The notes beneath the pieces were generated by a model, which did not search any database, had not been told where the DNA came from, and saw nothing but the letters and a program-made list of their open reading frames with translations. The translations under genes were made by a program, and so were the position numbers. This document shows positions 7,062-13,148 of a stretch of 16,196 nucleotides of DNA, one piece after another. Each line of letters begins with the position of its first letter. Position 1 is the first letter of the stretch. The DNA comes from Candidatus Latescibacterota bacterium (lineage in GTDB: Bacteria > Latescibacterota > MVCY01): the NCBI GenBank assembly GCA_030629295.1, contig DAOVPH010000009.1, forward strand, positions 1-16,196, in the 5' to 3' direction.

Positions 7062-7991
7062 CTATTCGTCCTCAGATTGATCAGTGTAATGGTATGGCGC
7101 ACGAGTTAAAGGTTCAACGAATTTTTCCTTAGGAAGATGTCTATCTGGAGGACCGTCATAATAATCAGGTTTTTGTAAAGCCAAATCAAGTGGCTGAATG
7201 ATTTTTGATTTGGTTGAAGCCCTCCATCCTTTTTCTCTTGCTTTCTCTTCAACACAATGAGCTACTATACTTACAGACCTGGCAATAGCACAGAAAGCTA
7301 AACATTCATCTGGATTGAATCCCATATCTACAAGTGTAGAGGATATAGCACCGGCCACATTCATATAAACTTTCCTGCCCCAATATTTTTCAGTGGCATT
7401 TTCTAATGCAACCACAAACTTTACATGATTTCCTGCTACGCCAAACCTTTCAGCCAACTCGATGATTCGTGGAGACCGTAAGTCACGAATATGTTGGGGA
7501 TGATGCCATCCTGGTATCACTGTTCGTTTGCCAAAGACTCTTATAAACGCATCATCTTTTTCCTCGCTTCTGATTCCTTTAGCTAAATAATCAGCTGTTT
7601 GGTCTAAAGTCCAACCTTTTTCTTCCATCAATTTTATTGCTGTTATCCACGTCTGAGCAGCTTCATGTGCATCCACGTGAATATAACCGATGCTTAAGAT
7701 GCCTCCAGCCAAAGCTGGCATAATATAACCTGCGCCAGACATAACCATTCTCGCTGAAACAGTAGAGGGAGACATCGCATGTTCAGCAAAACACACTAAT
7801 AGAGCGTCGATCATTTTTGCAACATTTTTCTCTGGCAACTCTCCTTTCCATACCAAGTGAAGCATTTCAGCGAAACTCACATTGCCTGTTAGCTCGTTCA
7901 CATCATAACCTCGCACGACTATCTTGTCACGAGTTTTGTGACTAATTGCTGAACGCCAATGGAACGGTTCTCTCTCTTTCTTGCCTGTCAT
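7062..7991 (-). CDS. Citrate synthase-fold protein, citryl-CoA lyase-like
   Basis: A 309-residue protein of the citrate synthase superfamily, shorter than citrate synthase and nearer in size to citryl-CoA lyase. Supporting segments are VRGYDVNELTGNVSFAEMLHLVWKG (26-50), a GWHHPQH loop (161-167) where the family has its GxGH histidine, and SIVAHCVEEKAREKGWR (241-257). By eye, the position where citrate synthase and ATP-citrate lyase carry catalytic Asp (NVDG) reads NVAGAIS here (Ala 213). Activity may therefore differ from citrate cleavage or synthesis. The ATG at 7991 is preceded by GGGAGG at 5 bases; a longer frame upstream has no family similarity and no good ribosome site. Neighbours are the acylating aldehyde dehydrogenase and alcohol dehydrogenase, suggesting an acyl-CoA-forming or -cleaving step. 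The actual substrate is unknown. Confidence 0.75.
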   Translation of the reverse strand: MTGKKEREPFHWRSAISHKTRDKIVVRGYDVNELTGNVSFAEMLHLVWKGELPEKNVAKMIDALLVCFAEHAMSPSTVSARMVMSGAGYIMPALAGGILSIGYIHVDAHEAAQTWITAIKLMEEKGWTLDQTADYLAKGIRSEEKDDAFIRVFGKRTVIPGWHHPQHIRDLRSPRIIELAERFGVAGNHVKFVVALENATEKYWGRKVYMNVAGAISSTLVDMGFNPDECLAFCAIARSVSIVAHCVEEKAREKGWRASTKSKIIQPLDLALQKPDYYDGPPDRHLPKEKFVEPLTRAPYHYTDQSEDE

Positions 7992-8226
7992 AGTTGCCTC
8001 CCAAATTCTTCGAGTTCTTTGCGGTGAAGATCGGCTTTGAGTACTTTTCACCATTGAGTGAATGTTTGCTCGATGAAGTGACTGTTTCTTCAGTTCGCAC
8101 AAGGTTCATTTCCCGACCCTGCTAAGTGCAAAGCATCTGTTTGTGCCCGCACGCAGACAGGAACGAACACGGTCGAGCCACAAGCTCTATGTTAGCTGGA
8201 TATTTTGACGGCAACCTGCAAAAACA

Positions 8227-8760
8227 TCAGACTGGCTTTGCGCCACCCCCCAGGATAGAAAGCAATAACGCACCGATCAGCGCTTGAATGATCCAGCCGA
8301 TCACACAGACCCCTACGGCTCGCGATGTGCTCCTATAATCAAGAGCTTGCCTGACCGCAATCACCATTGCCACAAACATCCAAATTGAGGCCACTAAGAA
8401 AACCACCCCTCTGAGTCCTGGGATAATGCCCAACACTCGAATCAGACCGGGGGAGCTCGAAAAGCCAATAGTGCGCAACAATTCGCCGGGATTTGCTTCG
8501 GTCTGCGGTTCAGGGAGGAGTTTTGTACCAATGAGGTAAGTGAGATAGGCCCAGATACACCATCCGAATAGGGCAGCAATCGTGCCTATCAAAATCCCGC
8601 CAAACCCTCCTTTTGCAATGCCTCCTACTCCAGCCGCCACACTGGAGAGAACAACAACCCCCACGGCTTGACCCATTGCCCCCCTGTCGGCCTCAACCTC
8701 TTCATACAGATGAACATCTAACTTAGCAGCGCGAATAATACGATCCTTAAAATTAGTCAT
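8227..8760 (-). CDS. YIP1-family integral membrane protein
   Basis: A 177-residue membrane protein with about five hydrophobic segments (roughly 29-48, 54-79, 104-115, 116-137 and 148-170) after an amphipathic N-terminus (FKDRIIRAAKLDVHLYEEVEAD). The layout and the motif GELLRTIGFSSSPGLIRVLGIIPGLRG match bacterial YIP1-domain proteins, whose role is poorly known. AGGAGG lies 5 bases before the ATG. It stands alone between the metabolic genes and the cassette region, and it may be ordinary chromosome or the last cassette: the 3' flank (about 8140-8200) contains GTTAGC-like sequence but no convincing attC pairing. GC content and codon use look like those of neighbours. Confidence 0.7.
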   Translation of the reverse strand: MTNFKDRIIRAAKLDVHLYEEVEADRGAMGQAVGVVVLSSVAAGVGGIAKGGFGGILIGTIAALFGWCIWAYLTYLIGTKLLPEPQTEANPGELLRTIGFSSSPGLIRVLGIIPGLRGVVFLVASIWMFVAMVIAVRQALDYRSTSRAVGVCVIGWIIQALIGALLLSILGGGAKPV

Positions 8761-8884
8761 TGTATCCTCCTGAGGTTATCCAACATTTCAAGAAATGATG
8801 TTCCCTTCAAACTGACCGTCAAAATCTCAGGCACCGTGTCGTATGCTGTTGTGGGCTTGAATTTTCTCTGCCAACGACACCTCT

Positions 8885-9073
8885 TTACTTTTCATCCACA
8901 GCCTCTAAAACCTCGTTGTAAACCTTTGCTGATAGATGAAAGCCTGTACTACACAACTGATCTAAGTGAACTTTGAGCGAGTGGATTCTTCCTTGCTGTT
9001 TGGCTTTGATAAGCACACCGAGTGAACCACTTTTTAGGAGGCCATAAAGCTCAGCAATCCTTCGGGCATCGCT
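8885..9073 (-). pseudogene. C-terminal remnant of a DUF3368/PIN-domain toxin
   Basis: Directly after the UPF0175 stop codon, in the same frame, 62 codons read as the C-terminal part of a DUF3368 PIN-like toxin: DARRIAELYGLLKSGSLG, then VLIKAKQQGRIHSLKVHL, then GFHLSAKVYNEVL, ending in TAA. In intact family members this segment follows a PIN RNase domain of roughly 90-100 residues carrying the acidic metal ligands. That part is absent here, and there is no start codon at the junction. UPF0175 genes are very often paired with DUF3368 genes, so the context fits a deleted toxin whose antitoxin remains. The remnant cannot be a working nuclease. Confidence 0.7.
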
Positions 9074-9331
9074 TTACTCGCCACTTTGAGCATAAGCCAC
9101 ATCCTCCGATAAGTCTTCGCTTGTATAATGCCGGTTGATTCCACGTGAAGCTAACTCACTCAAAAATTCCCGCTTAGTCAGTCCGGCCATCTGACGAGCT
9201 TTGCCCATTGATAATGCCCATCGAGCATACAACACAAAAGCCAATTCCTTCGTAAGCTCTTTTTTCACTTCAGGTAATGGGATCTTCATTGATGCTACTA
9301 TCTCATCTTTAACTTCAAGTTGAACCGACAT
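9074..9331 (-). CDS. UPF0175 family antitoxin-like protein
   Basis: An 85-residue UPF0175 protein starting MSVQLEVKDEIV. The core LTKELAFVLYARWALSMGKARQMAGLTKREFLSELASRGI contains the predicted helix-turn-helix of this family, and the end RHYTSEDLSEDVAYAQSG is typical. These proteins are thought to act as DNA-binding antitoxins to DUF3368 PIN toxins. The start is placed at 9331: GGGAGG lies 8 bases before this ATG, whereas the upstream in-frame extension has no family similarity. An ATG two codons earlier is too close to the ribosome site. It is followed immediately by the stump of its toxin partner. The antitoxin frame itself looks intact. Confidence 0.8.
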   Translation of the reverse strand: MSVQLEVKDEIVASMKIPLPEVKKELTKELAFVLYARWALSMGKARQMAGLTKREFLSELASRGINRHYTSEDLSEDVAYAQSGE

Positions 9332-9535
9332 AATCATCGCCTCCCTTCTGACTAATATTTTTAAGCCTATGGACCTTTTCTTAGAGCTCACAATTGCAGA
9401 TAACGTCAAGAAAGATTGGCGCTGTCGCTGCAAAGAAAATATCCGTTTGTCGCACGATGGTGGGCGATGGCATCAATCTTTCAAAAGAATGACAGAACCA
9501 ATCCATGGCTGATACAAGCCCCAAGGCTTGAAAGG

Positions 9536-9604
9536 ACCTTACCTGCACCTCCGCTGGCAAAGAAAGAGGCAATCGGGGGCGAAGCCCGGCCACAGGTGTT
9601 AGAT
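9536..9604 (-). other. Degenerate attC-like site 3' of the YgiT gene
   Basis: On the minus strand an exact RYYYAAC core (ATCTAAC, 9598-9604) lies 22 bases past the YgiT stop. A degenerate partner (GTAAGGT, 9536-9542) closes a 69-base imperfect hairpin containing GGGCTTCGCCC and short TGGC/GCCA pairing. The pairing is poor compared with the better sites at 12722 and 14463. I list it because position and the left core fit the pattern. Confidence 0.3.
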
Positions 9605-9626
9605 GAGACCGACCCAGTTTTTGTCA

Positions 9627-9872
9627 CTAAGCAATGGCCATATCAAATTCCGCGAGAGGAAATGAAATAGTCTTTTGAATGTGTTCGCCTTGTTGGGCGA
9701 TCCTCTCAAGACGTTTATAAACGGGGGCGTCAAAATACTGCTCGCCGCACTTATTGCACACCCAAGCAGGCACGTTTTCGATATAAAACGTCTGCGCTTT
9801 GTAACGGAACCGTGCCAAGACACGCCGTTGCTCCATTTCCCCCCCACAAAACTCACATCTATCACCCTTCAT
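9627..9872 (-). CDS. YgiT-type (MqsA N-terminal-like) zinc-finger protein
   Basis: An 81-residue protein with two zinc-binding knuckles, CEFCGG (residues 6-11) and CNKCGEQYFD (39-48), separated by a strand-rich stretch (FYIENVPAWV). This is the YgiT-type zinc finger found at the N-terminus of MqsA antitoxins and in small stand-alone partners of DUF4258 proteins. There is no C-terminal helix-turn-helix as in full MqsA; the end is EHIQKTISFPLAEFD. The start at 9872 has GAGAGG 8 bases upstream; a longer frame begins inside the preceding gene. It lies 16 bases after the DUF4258 gene, so the pair is likely one two-gene unit in which this would be the antitoxin. An attC-like core follows its stop. 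Confidence 0.8.
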   Translation of the reverse strand: MKGDRCEFCGGEMEQRRVLARFRYKAQTFYIENVPAWVCNKCGEQYFDAPVYKRLERIAQQGEHIQKTISFPLAEFDMAIA

Positions 9873-9888
9873 CGTATCTACCTCTCTA

Positions 9889-10167
9889 TTATTCCTCGTC
9901 AACATAGGCTGTGATAATCAGCAATACGCCTGACAACAAAAAGCGACACACAACATACGCAGGGCGGTAATCAACGGTATCGCCGAGCACCTCATACCGG
10001 GTGCCACGTGGGTCGTGGGTAAACGTTCGCCTGATCTCACCTGTGAGGATGATGTTCTCAATGTCAGCCGCCACCAGAAAATCATTTGCCATTTCGTCAT
10101 TGGCATGTGAGCTAATGCGATACCGTTGCTGACGGATGGCCTCTCGCATACGTCGCAACACATCCAT
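9889..10167 (-). CDS. DUF4258 domain protein, putative toxin partner
   Basis: A 92-residue protein of the DUF4258 family. Typical features are the N-terminal RISSHANDEM motif with its histidine, the block DIENIILTGEIRRTFTHDPRGTRYEVLG, and the C-terminal strands YVVCRFLLSGVLLIITAY. Family members are small, RelE/MqsR-like in size, and often precede a YgiT zinc-finger gene, as here; a toxin role is inferred from that pairing. I place the start at the ATG at 10167 because GAGG sits about 8 bases before it. A TTG at 10188 would add seven acidic residues. The leader from the upstream attC-like core to the start is about 100 bases, long for a cassette. Confidence 0.75.
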   Translation of the reverse strand: MDVLRRMREAIRQQRYRISSHANDEMANDFLVAADIENIILTGEIRRTFTHDPRGTRYEVLGDTVDYRPAYVVCRFLLSGVLLIITAYVDEE

Positions 10168-10263
10168 CTCATCATCCTCAAGGCTCAATTTGGATTAACA
10201 ATTTCGGTGTAAAAAGTGAGAAGTGAAGTCTTTTACGTATGTTATCGGAAGTCACCTATTGCC

Positions 10264-10298
10264 ATTTAACCCGGTCCACCTCGATCGGCTTGTTAGAT
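10264..10298 (-). other. Very short attC-like hairpin 3' of the 10330-10947 gene
   Basis: On the minus strand ATCTAAC (10292-10298) and GTTAAAT (10264-10270) match RYYYAAC and GTTRRRY exactly. They flank a small stem (CCGATC/GGACCGG-type pairing with a 6-base loop). At 35 bases it is shorter than known attC sites, so it may be a collapsed site. It lies 31 bases after a gene stop, as expected for a cassette end. Confidence 0.4.
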
Positions 10299-10329
10299 CC
10301 TGGAATTGTGTGCTTAACTTCCTGCGCTT

Positions 10330-10947
10330 CTACTCGTTTCCTGTGAGTGCTGCCGCGAAAGTCCTATCTTCGACAATCGCTTTATGCAATCGCCATGGGG
10401 TGATTTGACGGTGTGACTCGTTTAGACTTCGAGCTTCCGCAAAGCCAGATTCTGTGAGGGAAACGGCGAATATGTCTTTAGGCCGATCCCTGTTCTCTTC
10501 ACTCCAGAGTTGTAGAACTGGAACCCGCCTCCCCCCAAGACCCCGGATAGCGCGGAACTGTTCTGTAAAGGCCCAGATTTTGCCTTCTCGGACCAGACGC
10601 CGTAGTGTCAGCATGAAGCTTCTTCGTTTCCCCTCCTTGCTCGTAGCCAAGGCGAGATGACCGGGCGGTAACTCTATACCGCCTTCCCCGAATTCGTCAG
10701 GATGCCCGTATTCACGAAGCTCAGCCCAGTAGACCGTGTTTGCATAGATTTCAGCAACATAATGAACAAATCCTGAGGAGAACATGAAAATGGACTCCCG
10801 GAGGTCGCCATACCAATCTGCCACATTCCCGTCTCTACCGGACTCCAGGTCCCGCTGGGCCATAAAGAGAAGTATTCTTTCACACCAGGGCAGATGTTTG
10901 ATCTTCTCAGAAGTAGACTGATATATGGTCCGGGTGTTCAATGACAT
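10330..10947 (-). CDS. Unknown cassette protein with possible C-terminal winged helix
   Basis: A 205-residue soluble protein of unrecognised family. The N-terminal half is helical and aromatic (WCERILLFMAQRDLESG, GFVHYVAEIYANTVYWAELREYG). The middle has a basic stretch (KEGKRRSFMLTLRRLVREGKIW, 105-126). The C-terminal part, VLQLWSEENRD then DIFAVSLTESGFAEARSLNE (158-177), resembles the recognition helix and wing of small winged-helix regulators (SLTE-G--EA pattern). DNA binding is a guess from that resemblance alone. The ATG lies about 25 bases after an exact GTTAGAC attC core, the classic short cassette leader, with only a weak AGAGG nearby. The frame is intact. Its stop precedes the attC-like site at 10264-10298. 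No function is assigned. Confidence 0.65.
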   Translation of the reverse strand: MSLNTRTIYQSTSEKIKHLPWCERILLFMAQRDLESGRDGNVADWYGDLRESIFMFSSGFVHYVAEIYANTVYWAELREYGHPDEFGEGGIELPPGHLALATSKEGKRRSFMLTLRRLVREGKIWAFTEQFRAIRGLGGRRVPVLQLWSEENRDRPKDIFAVSLTESGFAEARSLNESHRQITPWRLHKAIVEDRTFAAALTGNE

Positions 10948-10972
10948 ACCTCTGTTCTTCAGCCTTGAGAGG

Positions 10973-11100
10973 GTCTAACGGACCGGAGGCTCTGCTGCCG
11001 CGTTGCGGACGTGGCCGCTACTCGCTATGGGGCCGCAAGTCGGCTTGGGTTCCTAACGATAACGAGCCGCTGCGCGGTCAGCAACAGCCGCTGGTTATGC
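10973..11100 (-). other. attC region: one long or two tandem cassette recombination sites
   Basis: On the minus strand GCATAAC (11094-11100) opens a hairpin with AGCGGCTG pairing to CAGCGGCT (7 of 8) and closes at CGTTATCGTTAGG (11051-11063). A second stem follows at once, GCCGAC-TTGCGG pairing with CCGCAA-CG-CGGC, ending in an exact GTTAGAC core (10973-10979). The region is either two tandem sites with no gene between them or a single 128-base site like the long Vibrio repeats. The gene at 10947 starts 25 bases beyond. Confidence 0.65.
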
Positions 11101-11123
11101 CGTCTTCTGGTTTCTCTCCCTCC

Positions 11124-11378
11124 CTAGTCAGGAGACTCGGGGTGTACACACTCTTCCCAATTGAATGACGAGGTGCCGTTGGGATCGCGAACACCAACCC
11201 CGCAGTCGTAACAATTCTGACAGTTGAAGCGGGCAAGTTGCCTCCAACCCGTGCCAGTAACGCTGACGTACTCCTTATTGACGCTGGCAATCCCGCCCAA
11301 CTTGTTGCAGTCGAAGTTCTCAGTCTGGAACTCTCGCTGTTCTTTTACCTTGTACCTCCGAGATTCGCGGATGTAGCG
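11124..11378 (-). pseudogene. Start-less remnant of a small Cys-rich lipoprotein-like gene
   Basis: An 84-codon open frame follows an in-frame TAG and contains no good start codon. It reads RYIRESRRYKVKEQREFQ, NFDCNKLGGIASVNKEYV, SVTGTGWRQLARFNCQNC, YDCGVGV and ends WEECVHPESPD. The pattern FDC...VSVTGTG...ARFNC resembles a family of small bacterial lipoproteins with the core VTGCG-----YxC, recognised from memory and not certain. The expected signal peptide and N-terminus are missing, although the frame upstream of the TAG is open for another 42 codons back to a GTG (11511). It sits between a broken lipoprotein gene and the attC region at 10973-11100, so it is probably the decayed body of one cassette. 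An internal TTG start without a ribosome site is unlikely. Confidence 0.5.
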
Positions 11379-11590
11379 CTAGGTTATCCGTCCGTTCTCC
11401 TTGGCGATCCGATCGCTAGATCGGCCGCTCTGGCAATAAGCTGCCGCCCGGTTTTGCGGCAACAAAGCTTCGGTTTGTTTTGTTGAGTAAGGAAAAGTAA
11501 ACACTACAGGTTAGCACAGATGCAGGGCGGTCAGCTTCATCGCCCTGTCGATCGAAATCAGGGATTGCTACTTGATGCGAAGCCTTTTCG

Positions 11591-12088
11591 TTAGTTCGCA
11601 TGCGATGTCCTGAGCCGCCTGAGGGAGGTTCTTACGCATTGTCCTGTCGGCAATAGATCCCCGCTCTCCCCCCAACCGTTTTGCCAGGTGATTCCAGCAA
11701 GCAGGTCACCCGTGGCCGTGTCTGTGACACGAACGCTAGCGCTCTCGGGTCTGCCATCCGCCGCCATCACTGCTTTTGCAGTCAGAACAGCGTCAAGACC
11801 TTTCTCCCTGAGCACGGCATATCCCTCAATTGAAGTTACTTCGATTTCATCCATGCCTGCTCTACCTACGATAGTGGCCGTCTCATCGGCGTCAACCACA
11901 TGTACACCCATATTGAAGAGTTCAAGGCCAATTGCATCGCCGAGGATGCCAGAACCGGGAACTATTGCAAGCCGCTGGATGGCCTTTGCAGCGACACCTG
12001 AACGCTGAGTGACCGACATCTTCGAGTAGGCACAACCAGCCAGAAGGAGCGCTACCATCGTGACGAGCAGCAAGGTATTCCTTCTCAT
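11591..12088 (-). CDS. Lipoprotein, probably frameshifted near its C-terminus
   Basis: A secreted lipoprotein: residues 1-19 are MRRNTLLLVTMVALLLAGC, a signal peptide with lipobox LAGC and lipidation at C19. The body contains RLAIVPGSGILGDAIGLELFNMG and VTDTATGDLLAGITWQNGW, resembling small CsgG/DUF4410-like envelope lipoproteins (weak). AGGAGG precedes the ATG at ideal spacing. After ...NGWG the frame reaches a run of six G's, beyond which it becomes unlike the family. Adding one G (or a -1 shift) restores GERGSIADRTMRKNLPQAAQ then DIACELTKRL and a stop at 11568. The intact gene would thus end at 11568 (about 173 residues), and the listed stop at 11591 is an artefact of the shift, whether a mutation, an assembly error or a programmed slip. 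It is preceded by the attC at 12139-12228. Confidence 0.7.
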   Translation of the reverse strand: MRRNTLLLVTMVALLLAGCAYSKMSVTQRSGVAAKAIQRLAIVPGSGILGDAIGLELFNMGVHVVDADETATIVGRAGMDEIEVTSIEGYAVLREKGLDAVLTAKAVMAADGRPESASVRVTDTATGDLLAGITWQNGWGESGDLLPTGQCVRTSLRRLRTSHAN

Positions 12089-12138
12089 TTGAGCACCTCC
12101 TTACGTAAACGACAGACTGTTTCATCGGTGTCTACGAT

Positions 12139-12228
12139 GCATACGCCCGAGCTCAGCCGCCAACAATACGGGGCACAGAGCTATGAAAAACCACCACGCT
12201 GTTGCCGGTCGGATGCAGCGAGTTAGGC
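12139..12228 (-). other. attC cassette site between kinase and lipoprotein genes
   Basis: On the minus strand GCCTAAC (12222-12228) is followed by TCGCTGCATCCG, and the site ends CGGCTGAGCTCGGGCGTATGC. The arms pair as GCT-G-CATCCG with CGGCTGAGC, leaving the same extra G seen at 12722-12780 and 14463-14526. A second inner pairing is CCGGCAACA with TGTTGGCGG (one mismatch). The right core reads GTATGC where GTTATGC or GTTAGGC is expected (one base short), which may impair recombination. Confidence 0.65.
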
Positions 12229-12263
12229 ACTTTCATATTTTAGGCCAACTGAGACATGTTAGC

Positions 12264-12707
12264 TTATGCATCGTCTACCACGATTGAGATCGGTTTCACA
12301 TTAGGTGGAACATAATATTGTTTGGATAAGCAACCGATCTTCTCTATTTCTTGCTGCGCATTGGGACGATTCCGACGTTTAACATTCGCAATGCATTTTT
12401 CTGGATTGTTTTCAAAATATTGCCATTCAATTGTGATGCCTGACACAGCATCTCGGACGATTTTTTCGAGCTCATCTCTGCGGAGAGATTTACAGAATTC
12501 GATATCCGCTATGACACAATTTCTGCCTTCTCGCAGAGAGCATATAAGGTCATTGTGATGCCGGCTATCTGTGAGTAGAGGTAAATGATTTATCGATTCC
12601 TTCATGTAGTCTTCGACAGAAAATGCGGAATATTCCCTGGCCAGGCACCGAACGAGATAAGATTTACCTGAGCCTGGTAAACCGACAACAACAATGAGCT
12701 TTGTCAT
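12264..12707 (-). CDS. Small P-loop kinase (AAA_33-like NTPase), cassette-encoded
   Basis: A 147-residue P-loop protein with Walker A GLPGSGKS (residues 9-16) directly after the first strand (MTKLIVVV). A second strand ends in an acidic residue (NCVIADIEF, about 63-71), and a later block IANVKRRNRPNAQQEIEKIG has the arginine/helix pattern of a small-kinase lid. These features fit the polynucleotide-kinase/shikimate-kinase-like AAA_33 group, though it is short and the phosphoacceptor is unknown. It is a textbook cassette: the ATG lies 14 bases after the GTTAGGC core of the 12722-12780 site, with AAGAGG five bases before the ATG, and a second site follows its stop. The frame is intact and cytoplasmic. 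Confidence 0.75.
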   Translation of the reverse strand: MTKLIVVVGLPGSGKSYLVRCLAREYSAFSVEDYMKESINHLPLLTDSRHHNDLICSLREGRNCVIADIEFCKSLRRDELEKIVRDAVSGITIEWQYFENNPEKCIANVKRRNRPNAQQEIEKIGCLSKQYYVPPNVKPISIVVDDA

Positions 12708-12721
12708 GTTTGCCTCTTAGT

Positions 12722-12780
12722 GCCTAACGTGAAGCTCAGCGGCGCGGTATATCTGCTGTCCGCTGCAGCGAAAGTTAGGT
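12722..12780 (-). other. Canonical 59-base attC site
   Basis: Read on the minus strand this is a near-ideal attC: ACCTAAC (12774-12780) as RYYYAAC, then CGCTGCAGCG, and CGCTGAGC near the right end before an exact GTTAGGC (12722-12728). The arms pair as GCT-G-CAGCG with CGCTGAGC, leaving one unpaired G on the left arm as in true sites. Total length is exactly 59 bases. The kinase gene starts just beyond the right core. Confidence 0.9.
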
Positions 12781-12824
12781 GCATAACAACATCCTAATCC
12801 ATATGTGTAAATGTACCTTTTGCT

Positions 12825-12950
12825 CTATCTATGAATGACAGCTTCCCCAATAGGGGTACTGACCACATCGGTGAGTACAAGCCATTTGTCGACCCGTTTC
12901 ATCTCTTGTTTTAGGGTATAATGGACAATAAGGGGGAAATTGGGTCTCAT
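12825..12950 (-). CDS. 41-residue unrecognised frame before the 59-base site
   Basis: A short frame starting ATG at 12950 encodes MRPNFPLIVHYTLKQEMK followed by RVDKWLVLTDVVSTPIGE and AVIHR, then TAG. Composition is strongly protein-like with alternating hydrophobic strands, but there is no clear ribosome binding site. It ends 45 bases before the attC at 12722-12780, where the 3' end of a cassette gene is expected. It may be a genuine tiny gene or the C-terminal piece of a lost one. The family is not recognised. Confidence 0.35.
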   Translation of the reverse strand: MRPNFPLIVHYTLKQEMKRVDKWLVLTDVVSTPIGEAVIHR

Positions 12951-13034
12951 CCAGTCTTACATTGAATCGACGCAAGATACTGATAATAATTAATATTACT
13001 GCTCAGCGCATAAAATCGCACAAATGTGGTTGGC

Positions 13035-13128
13035 ACCCATACATGGGTACTATACCGCCGCCACGGACGGCGGCGGCAAGCGAGCGATATCCCCCTTTCG
13101 GACGAGATCCAGGCGACGTTGTGCCTGG
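13035..13128. other. Cluster of three hairpins downstream of the VRR-NUC gene
   Basis: Three perfect inverted repeats lie within 94 bases: ACCCAT-AC-ATGGGT (13035-13048), CCGCCGCC/GGCGGCGG with a 6-base loop (13055-13076) and CCAGGC/GCCTGG with an 8-base loop (13109-13128). None has a T-run or attC cores. They could terminate or protect the nuclease message, or mark a small element end. No ORF here is convincing. Confidence 0.4.
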
Positions 13129-13148
13129 TGATGCCCTCGATGGTGGTG

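Noticed and set aside
8103..8226. Possible attC 3' of the YIP1-family gene (GTTAGC near 8190)
   Set aside because: Only a partial core and a small GAGC/GCTC hairpin; the arms do not pair into an attC-like structure.
8761..8884. GTTGGAT core just upstream of the YIP1-family gene suggesting a cassette boundary
   Set aside because: The right core fits GTTRRRY but no matching left core or arms were found; the long-range GTGTCGT/ACGACAC pairing does not include it.
9381..9670. ORFs on both strands between the YgiT and UPF0175 genes
   Set aside because: They cross the attC-like hairpin and show no family-like sequence or ribosome site.
11534..11596. attC-like site with AACTAAC core 3' of the lipoprotein gene
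   Set aside because: The core is coding sequence (CELTKRLRI) in the restored lipoprotein frame, and there is no right-hand GTTRRRY partner.
12917..12922. TATAAT on the plus strand as a promoter
   Set aside because: No acceptable -35 element at 16-18 bases and no plus-strand gene downstream.
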